Assembly (NCBI RefSeq): GCF_016919405.1
Contig: NZ_CP070354.1
Location: 248,001-312,000 of the forward strand
DNA length: 64,000 nucleotides
Origin: Ensifer sp. PDNC004
GTDB lineage: Bacteria; Pseudomonadota; Alphaproteobacteria; Rhizobiales; Rhizobiaceae
Direction: 5' to 3'
Shown here piece after piece: positions 1 through 9,074 of the stretch. The position numbers and the translations under genes were made by a program. Below the pieces are notes generated by a model, which saw only the letters and a program-made list of their open reading frames with translations, did not search any database and was not told the DNA's origin. The first letter of the stretch is position 1. Each line of letters begins with the position of its first letter.

Positions 1-127
1 CGCCGATCAAAGGCCGCGGACGGGCGTAGAGGGGGCCATCCTCCACCATCCTGAGCCGAGGGCCATGAGGACGGGATTTCGATCTTGGCGATCGTCGAAC
101 ATGGCGGTTGAAGAACGAGGCTTGACG

Positions 128-250
128 ATGCAGGGCCAGGAAGATTTCCTTGAACGGACGTTGCGGATCGGTGTGATCGTTGCGGTCGCGATCCTGCTTG
201 CGACGATCCAGTACGTGGTCTCCTCGCGATCTCTCTATCCGGCTCTTTGA
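128..250 (+). CDS. small single-pass membrane protein, hypothetical
   Basis: A 40-residue frame starting at an ATG preceded by GAGG at a 7-base spacing. After a short charged N-terminus (about residues 1-11) there is one hydrophobic stretch of about 19 residues rich in Val, Ile and Ala, then a short polar tail. This looks like a single transmembrane segment. The frame stays open upstream to position 65, but that longer start has no convincing ribosome binding site. I do not recognise a family. A strong hairpin follows it, which supports a small independent gene, but with so short a frame it could still be chance. Confidence 0.42.
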   Translation: MQGQEDFLERTLRIGVIVAVAILLATIQYVVSSRSLYPAL

Positions 251-326
251 GAGAAAGCCGCGCCCGCACACCTTAAGCTGGCGGGCTTGGCTGCTTTCCT
301 CGCGCATCTCTTTCAACGAGTGAAAT

Positions 327-370
327 AGCCCTGCCACCCAACAAGCAATCGCTTGATGGGTGGCAGGGCT
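327..370. terminator. long hairpin between convergent genes, probable bidirectional terminator
   Basis: Arms AGCCCTGCCACCCA (327-340) and TGGGTGGCAGGGCT (357-370) pair perfectly. An A/A mismatch is followed by a further 5-bp stem (CAAGC/GCTTG) closed by AATC. The hairpin sits between the small membrane-protein gene on the plus strand and the 3' end of the aldehyde dehydrogenase on the minus strand. T-tracts on either side are weak, so termination is inferred from stem strength and position. Confidence 0.7.
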
Positions 371-381
371 TTGCCCGAGAC

Positions 382-1815
382 TTACGCCAGCGTGTAGGCC
401 GTCTTGACGGTTGTGTAGAACTCGGCGGCGTAGCGTCCCTGCTCGCGCGATCCGTGCGACGAGCCCTTGCGGCCGCCAAACGGCACGTGGAAGTCGACAC
501 CCGCCGTCGGCAGGTTGACCATCACCATGCCGGCCTCCGCATTGCGCTTGAAATGGGTCGCGTGCTTCAGGCTGGTGGTAGCGATGCCCGACGACAGGCC
601 GAAGGGTGTGTCGTTGGCGACAGAGAGCGCTTCGTCGTAGCCCCTGACCCGGATGACCGATGCGACCGGCCCGAAGATCTCTTCGCGGGAAATGCGCATG
701 GCGTTTGTCGCCTCGGTAAACAGCGCCGGCTGCAGGTAGAAGCCGGGCGTGTCGCGCTTCAAGAGTTCGCCGCCGAAGGCAAGCTTGGCGCCTTCCTGCT
801 TTCCGATAGCGATATAGTCGGTGTCCTGGTTGAGCTGGCTCTGGTCGACCACCGGGCCGATCTGGGTGCCAGCCTTCAGCGCGTCATCAATGGTCAGCCC
901 CTTCATGCGCTCGCCCATCGCGGCAACGAAACGATCATGAATGCCCTCGGTGACGATGAGGCGGGACGACGCGGTGCAGCGCTGGCCGGTCGAGAAGAAG
1001 GCGGAATTGACCGCTGCCTCGACCGCGACACCGAGGTCGGCATCGTCGAGCACGACGAACGGGTTCTTGCCACCCATTTCCAGCTGGTATTTGCGATTGT
1101 GCTCGACCGAAGCCAAGGCGACGCGTTTGCCGGTACCGGTCGAGCCGGTAAAGGTGATGGCGTGCACGTCGGGGCTGTCGAGCATCGCCTGGCCGACGAC
1201 CGAGCCCTTGCCCATGACGAGGTTCAACACGCCCTTCGGCAGGCCGGCGCGGTGCAGGATATCGACGATCGCCCAGGAACTGCCGGGCACCAGCTCGGCC
1301 GGCTTGAAGACAACGGTGTTGCCGTAACAAAGCGCCGGCGCGATCTTCCAGGCAGGAATGGCGATCGGGAAATTCCAGGGCGTGATGATGCCGACGACGC
1401 CGACCGGTTCTCGGGTGATCTCGACGCCGATATTGGGCCTTGCCGACGGCAGCACTTCGCCCGCCAACCGCAGGCATTCGCCGGCGAAGAAGTCGAAGAT
1501 CTGGCTGGCGCGCACCGTCTCGCCGATGCCTTCGGCCAATGTCTTGCCTTCCTCGCGCGACAACAGCCTGCCGAGCTCGTCCTTGCGGGCAAGGATCTCG
1601 TCGGCGGTTTTTCTCAGGATCGCATGGCGCTCGAGGATGCCGGAGCGCGACCAGGCCGGAAACGCCGCCTTCGCAGCGGCAATCGCCGCCCGCGCATCGT
1701 CCGCTGACGCGCGGGCATATTCGCCGACCACGTCGTTGGTGTCGGACGGGTTGATGTTGCGGAACGCTTCGCTACCGGCGATCCATTCCCCATCGATCAG
1801 GTTTTTCTGCACCAT
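382..1815 (-). CDS. NAD(P)-dependent aldehyde dehydrogenase, semialdehyde dehydrogenase type
   Basis: A full-length 477-residue ALDH-superfamily enzyme, oxidising an aldehyde to its carboxylate in the cytoplasm. The catalytic cysteine is C280 in GQRCTASS, the general base E246 in LEMGGKNP, and the oxyanion Asn N148 in TPWNFP; the cofactor loop FTGSTGTGK lies near 222-230. Overall it resembles the alpha-ketoglutaric-semialdehyde/succinate-semialdehyde group, but substrate cannot be fixed from sequence. It is transcribed divergently from the ABC/CoA-transferase operon, and the 220-bp gap holds two copies of a LysR-type palindrome, so it probably supplies an aldehyde-oxidation step in the same pathway. 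Confidence 0.93.
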   Translation of the reverse strand: MVQKNLIDGEWIAGSEAFRNINPSDTNDVVGEYARASADDARAAIAAAKAAFPAWSRSGILERHAILRKTADEILARKDELGRLLSREEGKTLAEGIGETVRASQIFDFFAGECLRLAGEVLPSARPNIGVEITREPVGVVGIITPWNFPIAIPAWKIAPALCYGNTVVFKPAELVPGSSWAIVDILHRAGLPKGVLNLVMGKGSVVGQAMLDSPDVHAITFTGSTGTGKRVALASVEHNRKYQLEMGGKNPFVVLDDADLGVAVEAAVNSAFFSTGQRCTASSRLIVTEGIHDRFVAAMGERMKGLTIDDALKAGTQIGPVVDQSQLNQDTDYIAIGKQEGAKLAFGGELLKRDTPGFYLQPALFTEATNAMRISREEIFGPVASVIRVRGYDEALSVANDTPFGLSSGIATTSLKHATHFKRNAEAGMVMVNLPTAGVDFHVPFGGRKGSSHGSREQGRYAAEFYTTVKTAYTLA

Positions 1816-1906
1816 ATCTATCCTCCGCGGCGCTCACACTTTGACTATGTCTCTGCTTATCGGACGCGATGGGGCCGGCAGAAAGAACAATCTTTCGACC
1901 CCGCCA

Positions 1907-1921
1907 TTGCCGAAACGGCAA
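1907..1921. promoter_or_regulatory. LysR-type operator copy 1 (TTGCCG-AAA-CGGCAA)
   Basis: Perfect 6-bp inverted repeat TTGCCG-AAA-CGGCAA, which contains the T-N11-A core typical of LysR binding sites. It lies in the divergent region between the aldehyde dehydrogenase and the ABC transporter operon. Related sites are at 1943-1957 and 10946-10960. The likely binder is the LysR regulator encoded at 8151-9074. Confidence 0.75.
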
Positions 1922-1942
1922 ACCTGAAGGTCGGTCCGAGCG

Positions 1943-1957
1943 TTGCCGTATCGGCAA
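1943..1957. promoter_or_regulatory. LysR-type operator copy 2 (TTGCCG-TAT-CGGCAA)
   Basis: Second perfect 6-bp inverted repeat with the same arms as the one 36 bp upstream and a different 3-base centre. Two sites about 3.5 helical turns apart fit the recognition-site plus activation-site layout known for tetrameric LysR proteins. It lies 79 bp before the substrate-binding-protein start. Confidence 0.75.
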
Positions 1958-2035
1958 TACCAACCGCTAAAAATTGTGCTTTATGAGATGCCAAATTCCA
2001 TCATCATCGCTCCCATAACAAGCAAGGGGAACGAT

Positions 2036-3070
2036 ATGTCTCGTTTAATGATGAACCGCCGAGGTTTCCTTTCTAGTGCGGCCGCAATGGGCGCGATTGC
2101 CGCCACCCATAACCTCATCAATGTTTCACCCGGCCTTGCGGCCGATTCCGCCACCATCCGCATGCAGCTCGGTTGGCTGCCGTCGAACGGGCTTCTCGGA
2201 GAGCTCGTGGCCCGCAAGAAGGGCTACTACGCCGAACAGAACATTGAGCTCGAAATCGTGCCCGGCGGACCGAATGTCGATGGCGTTGCGGGCGTTGCCG
2301 TTGGCCAGTCGACCATCGGCCAGATTTCCTCCAGCCCGTCCGTCATGCTGGCGCGTTCGGCCGGCGCCCCGATCAAGGCATTCGCCGCCGGCTACCAGAA
2401 ACATCCCTTCGCCTATTTCTCCCGCAAGGCAAATCCGATCGCCAAGCCTCAGGACATGATCGGCAAGACGATCGCCGCGATCCCGACCTCGGTCATCCTT
2501 CTGCGCGCGCTGCTCGCCAAGAACGGGATCTCGGAAGACCAGGTCAAGATCGTCAACATGGGCTCGGACATGAACCAGCTGGTGACCGGCCAGGCCGATG
2601 CGGTCTGTGGATGGCTGACGAACGTCAACGCGCTGAAGGTGCTCGGGGATGACAGAGTCGATCTGACGCTCTGGGATGGCGGTATCCGGCTCTATGCCAA
2701 CGTCTACTATACCACCGACGACCAGCTGCAAAATCACGCGGACCAGCTCGCAGCTTTCGTATCCGGTTCGGCCCGCGGTTGGGGTTATGCCCGTGACCAT
2801 CAGGAAGAGGCCGTCGACATCCTGCTCGAATCCTACCCCAACCTCGACAAGGCGAGCGAACTGGAGGCCATCGGGCCGCTGATGAAGTTCGTGTTCAACG
2901 AAACCACCGCGAGCGAGGGCTGGGGTGGCATGGACCAGGCAAACTGGGCGGAGCAGATCAAGACCTATGCGGATCTCGGCCAGTTCACAGGTCCGGTTCC
3001 CAACGTCGACGACGTCTACACAATGGCGATCCTGGATGCGACCGCCGATGTCCGCAAAAGCGTAGGATAA
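2036..3070 (+). CDS. ABC transporter substrate-binding protein, NMT1/TauA/SsuA type
   Basis: Periplasmic receptor of 344 residues for the importer encoded by the next two genes. The start at 2036 is chosen over an upstream in-frame ATG because AAGGGGA precedes it and the protein then begins with a Tat-like signal: NRRGFLSSAAAMG, hydrophobic stretch, and a probable cut after GLA near residue 37. The mature part opens with the NMT1-family pattern MQLGWLPSNG and continues with the two-lobed periplasmic fold. This family serves transporters for alkanesulfonates, nitrate, thiamine precursors, pyrimidine precursors and aromatic acids; the ligand is not evident. First gene of a probable operon running to about 10.5 kb. 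Confidence 0.9.
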   Translation: MSRLMMNRRGFLSSAAAMGAIAATHNLINVSPGLAADSATIRMQLGWLPSNGLLGELVARKKGYYAEQNIELEIVPGGPNVDGVAGVAVGQSTIGQISSSPSVMLARSAGAPIKAFAAGYQKHPFAYFSRKANPIAKPQDMIGKTIAAIPTSVILLRALLAKNGISEDQVKIVNMGSDMNQLVTGQADAVCGWLTNVNALKVLGDDRVDLTLWDGGIRLYANVYYTTDDQLQNHADQLAAFVSGSARGWGYARDHQEEAVDILLESYPNLDKASELEAIGPLMKFVFNETTASEGWGGMDQANWAEQIKTYADLGQFTGPVPNVDDVYTMAILDATADVRKSVG

Positions 3071-3074
3071 GGCG

Positions 3075-3878
3075 ATGCTGGAAACGCTCATCAGACCTGG
3101 CCAGGCTTCGGTCGGCAACGCCGCCGTGTCGGTGAAGAACCTTCACATCCGCTTTGGCGCGGATGATTCAGGCTTCACTGCACTCTCGGATGTCTCGGTC
3201 GAGATACCGGCCGGCTCGCTCGTGACCATGCTCGGCCCATCCGGCTGCGGCAAGTCGACCTTGCTGCGTACGGTCGCGGATCTCGTGCACATCACCGACG
3301 GTTCGGTGTCGGTGCATGGCCAGACGCCACGCAAGGCGCGCGAGGGACGCGATTTTGCCTTCGTCTTCCAGGAAGCAACGCTGCTGCCGTGGCGCAATGT
3401 GATCGACAATGTGCGTCTCCCGTTGCTGGTGGGGAAACGCGAGGCGGGCGCGACCTATGCCGATCCGGAGGAGCTTCTCGCCCTCGTGGGGCTCAAGGGG
3501 CGTGAAAAGTCGATGCCGCACGAATTGTCGGGCGGCCAGCGCCAGCGCGTGGCGATAGCACGCGCGCTGGTGACCCGCCCGCGTATTCTCCTGATGGACG
3601 AGCCCTTCGGTGCGCTGGACGAGATCACGCGCGACAAGCTCAACGAAGAGCTGCTGCGCCTCTGGCAGGAAACCGGCACGACGATCCTCTTCGTCACCCA
3701 TTCGATCCCCGAGGCGGTCTTCCTCGGTCAACATGTGCTGATGCTCGCCGCCCATCCTGGCCGCGTCAAAGAATTCATGAAAGTCGACCTGCCCTATCCG
3801 CGGTCCCTGGCGATGCGCGACACGGTCGAGTTCATCCAGGTGACCGCCCACCTGCGCAAACTTTTGGGAGAATGCTGA
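3075..3878 (+). CDS. ABC transporter ATP-binding protein, TauB/SsuB type
   Basis: ATPase of 267 residues that drives the NMT1-type importer from the cytoplasmic face. Walker A is GPSGCGKST, the Q-loop FQEATLLPW, the signature [15 protein letters not shown] and Walker B LLMDEPFGALDE, followed by the H-loop in VTHSIPEA. The Q-loop and D-loop wording is typical of the nitrate/taurine/sulfonate subfamily. It starts 4 bp after the receptor gene, and its TGA overlaps the permease ATG by one base, so the three genes are almost certainly co-transcribed. Confidence 0.94.
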   Translation: MLETLIRPGQASVGNAAVSVKNLHIRFGADDSGFTALSDVSVEIPAGSLVTMLGPSGCGKSTLLRTVADLVHITDGSVSVHGQTPRKAREGRDFAFVFQEATLLPWRNVIDNVRLPLLVGKREAGATYADPEELLALVGLKGREKSMPHELSGGQRQRVAIARALVTRPRILLMDEPFGALDEITRDKLNEELLRLWQETGTTILFVTHSIPEAVFLGQHVLMLAAHPGRVKEFMKVDLPYPRSLAMRDTVEFIQVTAHLRKLLGEC

Positions 3879-4714
3879 TGGCCAATGCCCTTCCTTCACC
3901 GGCGGAAGGCCGCGCTTTGACCGACGGCAACCGGTTCCGGATCCTGGACGGTCTTGCCGCTGCGATCCTGCGGCATCTGCCGGCGACACTCGCGATCCTT
4001 GGCTGCATCCTTTTGTGGCAACTCGTCGTCTGGGGTTTTTCGGTGCCGACCTTCATGGCGCCCGGGCCGGTCGACGTCATCAAGGCCTTCGGCGAAAACG
4101 CCGGCGTGCTCTGGACGAACTTCTGGCCGACGCTCATGGAGGCGGTTCTCGGCTTCATCTTCGGCAACGTGATTGCCGTCCTTCTGGCGGTCTGGTTCGT
4201 ATATAGCCCGCTCGCGGAACGCGCCTTCTATCCGATCGCCGTCATCATCAAGTCGATCCCGATCATCGCGCTTGCCCCAATCCTGGTGCTGCTCGTCGGA
4301 AACGGCATTGCGCCGAAGATCATCATCGCCGGCCTGATCTGCTTCTTCCCGACGCTGGTCAACATGGTGCAGGGACTGAAGTCGGCGAGCCCCGCAATGC
4401 TCGATCTGATGCGCATCCTGTCTGCCAGCAATTCCGAGATCTTCTGGAAGGTTCGCCTGCCGGGCTCGCTGCCTTTCCTTTTCGCGGCCCTTAAGATTGC
4501 GGCGACCAGCAGCGTGATGGGCGCCATCGTCGCCGAATGGATCGGCTCCAGCTACGGTCTCGGTGCGCTCATCATCGAGGCGACCTACAATTTCCGTTCG
4601 CCGCTGCTCTATGCGACGGTGGTGATTGCGGCCTCGCTTGCCGTGGTTCTCTTCTTCGCCGTCTCCTACGCGGAATCGAAGATCGTCCGCTGGAAACCGA
4701 CGACGGACCACTGA
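3878..4714 (+). CDS. ABC transporter permease, TauC/SsuC type
   Basis: Inner-membrane permease of 278 residues in the BPD_transp_1 family. I place the start at the ATG overlapping the upstream TGA (TGATG) because GGGAGA lies 6-7 bases before it; an in-frame ATG at 3872 is too close to that site. Hydrophobic segments alternate with short loops, and an EAA-like coupling region sits near residues 165-195 (SASNSEIFWKVRLPGSLPF). It forms the channel for the receptor and ATPase just upstream. Substrate unknown, probably the compound degraded by the downstream CoA pathway. Confidence 0.93.
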   Translation: MANALPSPAEGRALTDGNRFRILDGLAAAILRHLPATLAILGCILLWQLVVWGFSVPTFMAPGPVDVIKAFGENAGVLWTNFWPTLMEAVLGFIFGNVIAVLLAVWFVYSPLAERAFYPIAVIIKSIPIIALAPILVLLVGNGIAPKIIIAGLICFFPTLVNMVQGLKSASPAMLDLMRILSASNSEIFWKVRLPGSLPFLFAALKIAATSSVMGAIVAEWIGSSYGLGALIIEATYNFRSPLLYATVVIAASLAVVLFFAVSYAESKIVRWKPTTDH

Positions 4715-4733
4715 CCCCTCAAACCCTTTGCTG

Positions 4734-4757
4734 CCGGACCTGGATACCCAGGTCCGG
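4734..4757 (+). other. intercistronic hairpin after the permease gene
   Basis: A perfect 10-bp stem, CCGGACCTGG (4734-4743) and CCAGGTCCGG (4748-4757), around ATAC. It lies in the 113-bp gap between the transporter genes and the FAD oxidoreductase and has no T-tract. It is more likely an mRNA processing/stability element or partial attenuator than a full terminator, because the downstream genes have no obvious separate promoter. Confidence 0.6.
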
Positions 4758-4827
4758 TCAACGACGAAGTTACTGGCTGTGAGCTCCTCACATTTCGCCG
4801 GACACTTCCCCTATGGAGGAAACGACT

Positions 4828-6183
4828 ATGGAAACAATCAGAGAACCCCTGCGCAATGCCCGGATCGTCGACCGCTCGGACGTCGTCGTCGTGGGCGGTG
4901 GCCCGGCTGGGATCTCCGCCGCGGTTTCTGCGGCACGCACCGGAGCGAGCGTCACATTGCTCGAACGCTATCCTTATGTCGGTGGCCTTGCGGCAGGCGG
5001 CATGGTTCTGGTGCTCGACGACATGGTCAACGGCGTCGAAATCACCGTGCGCGGCATCTGCATGGAAATGATCGAACGGATGAAGACGCTTGGCCTTTGC
5101 GTCACGCCGACCGATGGCGACCGCCAGCTCGATATTCGCGATACGCCGGAGGCCTGGCAAAGATGGGCGCGCTGGGGCCTGTTCGACTTCCACACGCCGT
5201 CTGCGCCGCACCCGATCTGCTACGCGGCCGCCTTCGATCCGGACGCCTTCAAGCGCGTCTCCTATGATATCCTTCGCGAATCCGGCGTGAAGCTCAGGAC
5301 GCACAGCTGGTTCTCCTCGGCAATCGTCGAGAACGGCACGATCAAGGGTGTGGTCTGCCAGACGAAATCTGGCCGCGAGGCCATCATGGGCGACGTCGTC
5401 ATCGACGCCTCGGGCGACCTCGACGTTGCCGCCGATGCCGGTGCCCAGCATACGGACGGCAATTTCATCCTGACGACGGTTTCCCGCTGGGGCGGCATCG
5501 ACACTGAAGCCGCCGAGCGCTTCGAGTTCGAGGAGCCGGAAAAGTTCAAGGCAATCGATCACGAGGCCAAGCGTCTGATCGGTGGTTGCTGGTCGTTCTG
5601 GTGGCTGAAGACCCCGCTGCCGGGCGTCATCTGGCTCAACTGCCCGCACATGCCGAAGCTCTCCGGCCTCCGTGTCGAAGACCTGACCTATGCGGAACTC
5701 GAGGGCCGTGGCCGCATCGCCCGCCTGCTCGACTTCGCCCGCGCCAACCTGCCGGGCTTCGAAAATGCCCATGTGATCGATTTCGCGCCGCAGACGGGCG
5801 TGCGCCAGTCACGGCTGCTCCAGGGCGAATATGTCGTCACCAAGGACGACGTGATGAACCGCCAGCACTTCACCGACACGGTGTGCCGCGGCCGCGATTA
5901 CTACACGCCCTATAGGGCCATGCTGCCCAAGGAAGTCGATCAGTTGATCGTCGCAGGCCGGCATTATTCCGCGACCATTCAGGCGCAGAAGTCGAGCCGC
6001 GAGATCCCGCCCTGCATGGCGATGGGCGAGGCGGCTGGTGTTGCCGCCACTGTCGCGCTCAATGCCGGCGTCAAGGTGCGAGACGCCGATGTCAAGGCGA
6101 TCCAGAAGCAGCTGCGGGCGCAGGGTGCCGATCCCGGCGACATACCATCTGAAAACGCAACCTATCTGGAGGCCGCAGAATGA
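4828..6183 (+). CDS. FAD-dependent oxidoreductase, FAD_oxidored (PF12831-like) family
   Basis: Flavoprotein of 451 residues. An N-terminal Rossmann fold binds FAD: VVVVGGGPAGISAA with the GxGxxG at G23-G28 and the ribose-binding Glu near E46 in LLERYP. The segment from about 100 to 300 would be the substrate domain, and the C-terminus (MAMGEAAGVAATVAL) resembles the second FAD contact. The start at 4828 is supported by GGAGGAAA; an in-frame ATG at 4813 would place that site inside the gene. Its stop overlaps the CoA-transferase ATG. The substrate is unknown. A ferredoxin under the same probable operator suggests a ferredoxin-linked redox step, which is inference. Confidence 0.87.
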   Translation: METIREPLRNARIVDRSDVVVVGGGPAGISAAVSAARTGASVTLLERYPYVGGLAAGGMVLVLDDMVNGVEITVRGICMEMIERMKTLGLCVTPTDGDRQLDIRDTPEAWQRWARWGLFDFHTPSAPHPICYAAAFDPDAFKRVSYDILRESGVKLRTHSWFSSAIVENGTIKGVVCQTKSGREAIMGDVVIDASGDLDVAADAGAQHTDGNFILTTVSRWGGIDTEAAERFEFEEPEKFKAIDHEAKRLIGGCWSFWWLKTPLPGVIWLNCPHMPKLSGLRVEDLTYAELEGRGRIARLLDFARANLPGFENAHVIDFAPQTGVRQSRLLQGEYVVTKDDVMNRQHFTDTVCRGRDYYTPYRAMLPKEVDQLIVAGRHYSATIQAQKSSREIPPCMAMGEAAGVAATVALNAGVKVRDADVKAIQKQLRAQGADPGDIPSENATYLEAAE

Positions 6184-7337
6184 CGTCTCTTCCCCTCGAC
6201 GGTATCCGCGTCGTCGATTTCACCCAGGTCATGCTTGGCCCGTGCTGCACGCAGATGCTGGCCGACTACGGCGCCGAGGTCATCAAGGTCGAAAAGGCCA
6301 AGATCGGCGACCTCTCGCGCTGGTCGCTGGGTTCGGACCCGGATGGCCTCAACAATCCGGTTTTCTCCTCGCTCAACCGCAACAAGAAGAGCCTTGCACT
6401 TGACCTCAAGCAGGACGAGGCGCGGGCGGCCGTGCGCGCGCTGATCGACACGGCCGACGTGGTTGTCAACAATTTCCGCCCTGATGTGATGGAGCGCATG
6501 GGCTTCGGCTACGAGGAGCTCAAACGGACAAACCCGCGACTGATCTACGCTGTCGGTACCGGCTTCGGCCTTGAGGGTCCCTACCGGCACAAGGGCGGGC
6601 AGGACATCCTGGCGCAGGCGCTTTCGGGCGTCATGCGGCGCAAGTCCGATGCCAGCCATCCGCTGTCGATCTACGCGACGCCGCTTGCCGACTACTCGGC
6701 CGGCATGCACCTGGTGCAGGGCATTCTGCTTGCCTTGCTGCATCGGGAAAAGACCGGGCACGGGCAGCAGGTGGCGGTCAGCCTCTACAGCTCCATGCTC
6801 GCCATGCAGATGCAGGAAGGCACCACGCACATGATGCGGGAAAAGGACCTGAACTGGGGCGCCTTCCCGCTGACCGGCGTGTTCGAGACCACCGATGGCG
6901 CCATCGTCATGGTCGGCGCCTTCAAGCAGAATCCGCTGCGCGACATCTGCACTGCGCTCGAGATCGAAGACCTGTCCCTCCAACCGCAATTTGCCGACTT
7001 CGACGCGCAGATGCAACGCCGCCCGGAATTGCAGCAGGTCTTCCGCGAGGCGTTTGCAAAGAACAGCAGCGCCCATTGGCTCGGCCGGCTGGAGCAGGTG
7101 GACATTCTCTGCGCACCGGTGCGCTCGCTTCCCGAAGCCCTTGACGACGAGCAGACGACGATCAACCGCATGATCCTCGAGGCCGGCGAAACGAAGGCCG
7201 GGCCGATCCGGCTGGTCGGCTCGCCGATCGACATGTCGGCGGCGACCGTGACGGTGCGCATCGCCCCGCCGAAGCTCGGCGAGCACAATGACGAGGTCCT
7301 TTCGGGACTTTCCGTTCGTCGGGGAGATGCGGCATGA
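6180..7337 (+). CDS. class III CoA-transferase, CaiB/BaiF family
   Basis: A 385-residue family III CoA-transferase that moves CoA from an acyl-CoA donor to a carboxylic acid. The N-terminal signature LDGIRVVDFTQVMLGPCCTQMLADYGAEVIKVE is split across residues 6-38, and the expected catalytic aspartate is D171 in TPLADYSAGMHL. Length matches the family (about 380-410). It overlaps the FAD enzyme upstream by ATGA and the enoyl-CoA hydratase downstream by ATGA. The CaiB-plus-crotonase pairing recalls carnitine and bile-acid pathways, but other carboxylic acids are equally possible. Confidence 0.92.
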   Translation: MTSLPLDGIRVVDFTQVMLGPCCTQMLADYGAEVIKVEKAKIGDLSRWSLGSDPDGLNNPVFSSLNRNKKSLALDLKQDEARAAVRALIDTADVVVNNFRPDVMERMGFGYEELKRTNPRLIYAVGTGFGLEGPYRHKGGQDILAQALSGVMRRKSDASHPLSIYATPLADYSAGMHLVQGILLALLHREKTGHGQQVAVSLYSSMLAMQMQEGTTHMMREKDLNWGAFPLTGVFETTDGAIVMVGAFKQNPLRDICTALEIEDLSLQPQFADFDAQMQRRPELQQVFREAFAKNSSAHWLGRLEQVDILCAPVRSLPEALDDEQTTINRMILEAGETKAGPIRLVGSPIDMSAATVTVRIAPPKLGEHNDEVLSGLSVRRGDAA

Positions 7338-8107
7338 GCGTCACCTTCGTCGTAGAGGATCGCGTCGCCAGCGTCACGCTGAACCGCCCGGAACGGATGA
7401 ATGCGGTGGACGCCGCGACCGAACGCGAACTGGAGGCGATCTGGCAAGAGATCGAAGCGCGCGACGACATCAGCTGCGTCGTGCTGACGGGCGCCGGCGA
7501 GCGGGCATTTTGCGCCGGGGCTGATCTGAAGGGTGCCGAAAAGACCGGTCTTGAATACTGGACCGAAAGCCGCCCGAACGGCTTCGGGGGACTGGCGTTT
7601 CGCCGCTCGCTCGACGTGCCCGTCATTGCCAGGGTCAATGGCTACGCACTCGGTGGCGGGTTCGAGATGGTTCTCGGCTGCGATATCGTCATCGCTTCCA
7701 CGGAGGCGGCGTTCGGCCTGCCCGAAGCCCGCGTCGGGCGCCTGCCGCTCGACGGCGGCATGGTACTTCTCCAGCGCCGGATCCCGCACAATCTTGCCAT
7801 GGGCGTGCTGTTGACCGGCCGGCGTTTCTCCGCAGCCGAGATGCATGCCTTCGGCATCGTCAACGAACTGGTCGAACCGGGTGCGCTTGACGCGGCCGTT
7901 GCCCGCTGGGTGAAGGAAATCGTCGCCTGTGCGCCGCTCTCGCTGCGCGCCATCAAGCAGACGGTCAATCGCACCGGACATCTGTCACCGGCCGAGGCCC
8001 AGGGACTGCGCACGCCCGCGCTCGTCAAGGCGCTGAACAGCGAGGACGCGATGGAAGGCGTCAGCGCTTTTCAGGAGAAGCGCGCGCCCGTTTGGAGGGG
8101 ACGATGA
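7334..8107 (+). CDS. enoyl-CoA hydratase/isomerase (crotonase family)
   Basis: Crotonase-fold enzyme of 257 residues. The two oxyanion-hole regions are visible: ERAFCAGADLKG near residues 56-67 and NGYALGGGFEMVLGCD near 100-115. A Glu in LPEARVG occupies the position used by many hydratases. It probably acts on the CoA thioester made by the CoA-transferase it overlaps by ATGA. Hydratase, isomerase and hydrolase activities cannot be separated from sequence alone. Confidence 0.92.
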   Translation: MSVTFVVEDRVASVTLNRPERMNAVDAATERELEAIWQEIEARDDISCVVLTGAGERAFCAGADLKGAEKTGLEYWTESRPNGFGGLAFRRSLDVPVIARVNGYALGGGFEMVLGCDIVIASTEAAFGLPEARVGRLPLDGGMVLLQRRIPHNLAMGVLLTGRRFSAAEMHAFGIVNELVEPGALDAAVARWVKEIVACAPLSLRAIKQTVNRTGHLSPAEAQGLRTPALVKALNSEDAMEGVSAFQEKRAPVWRGR

Positions 8108-8150
8108 GCGTGTTATAGGTCGGAGCCCAGGGGAGGAGGGGTCCAATCGA

Positions 8151-9074
8151 ATGCACGCCAGCATCCTGAAATACTTCGTCTCGGTCGCGCGATCCGGGTC
8201 CATTCGCAAGGCCTCCGAGGAGCTTCATGTCGCGTCCTCGGCGGTCAGCCGGCAGATCAAGAAACTGGAGGACGAGCTTGGGATAGCGCTCTTCGAGCGG
8301 CTCTCGAATGGCTTGCGGCTGACAGTTGCCGGGGAAAACGTGTTGCGCCACGCCAGGGTGACGCTGGAAAATTTCGAACTGCTGCGCAGCGACCTCGGCG
8401 CCCTGCAGGGGAAAAAGACCGGTCGCGTGCAAATGTCCTGTCTCGACAGCCTGGCCATCCAGTTCCTGCCGGACATGGTCAACGCGTTCCACAGCATCCA
8501 CCCCGGCGTGAGCTTTCACATCCATACCGCCGGTCACGGCAATATCAGCAGCCTGGTCGCCGAAGGCGATGTCGATATGGGCATGACCTTCGATCTCGCC
8601 CGGCCTGACGATACCGAGATGCTCTTTCGCGTGCCGATGCCGCTGATGGCTTTCGTTGGTCGGGAACACCCGCTGGCCAAACAGCGGCAGGTCTCGCTTG
8701 CCGAATGCGCCCAGTACGACCTTCTCCTGCAACTCGACACGCAACCGATCCGCTCGCTCATCGAAATCGAACTCTCGGTCTTCGAGCGGACCGGGCGGCC
8801 GTTTGTCCTCTCTAACAGCCAGATGATGCTCAAGCCATTCATCCTGTCCGGTCAGGGTGTGGCGTTCTTCACGCCGATCGGATTCCTTGCCGAGATCAGG
8901 TCGGGCGATCTCGTCGCCATACCGCTTTCCGGCTCGCGTCTTCAGAACCTGCATATCGGGATTCTGGTGCAGCGACGTCGGCAGCGCACGCACGCGGCCG
9001 AGGCCGTCATCGAATTCGTTGGCGCAGAACTGCAGAAGTTCAGCGACCAGATCATGGAGGCGATTCATCCGTGA
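8151..9074 (+). CDS. LysR-family transcriptional regulator, probable regulator of this block
   Basis: A 307-residue LysR protein: an N-terminal winged helix-turn-helix (about residues 1-60, with GSIRKASEELHVASSAVSRQIKKLE split over 13-36) followed by a periplasmic-binding-like effector domain (about 88-300). The start follows GGGAGGAGG. It lies inside the catabolic operon, 43 bp after the hydratase gene, so it is probably co-transcribed with it. Palindromes with a T-N11-A core at 1907, 1943 and 10946 are its best candidate targets. The effector is presumably the imported compound or a pathway intermediate. Confidence 0.93.
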   Translation: MHASILKYFVSVARSGSIRKASEELHVASSAVSRQIKKLEDELGIALFERLSNGLRLTVAGENVLRHARVTLENFELLRSDLGALQGKKTGRVQMSCLDSLAIQFLPDMVNAFHSIHPGVSFHIHTAGHGNISSLVAEGDVDMGMTFDLARPDDTEMLFRVPMPLMAFVGREHPLAKQRQVSLAECAQYDLLLQLDTQPIRSLIEIELSVFERTGRPFVLSNSQMMLKPFILSGQGVAFFTPIGFLAEIRSGDLVAIPLSGSRLQNLHIGILVQRRRQRTHAAEAVIEFVGAELQKFSDQIMEAIHP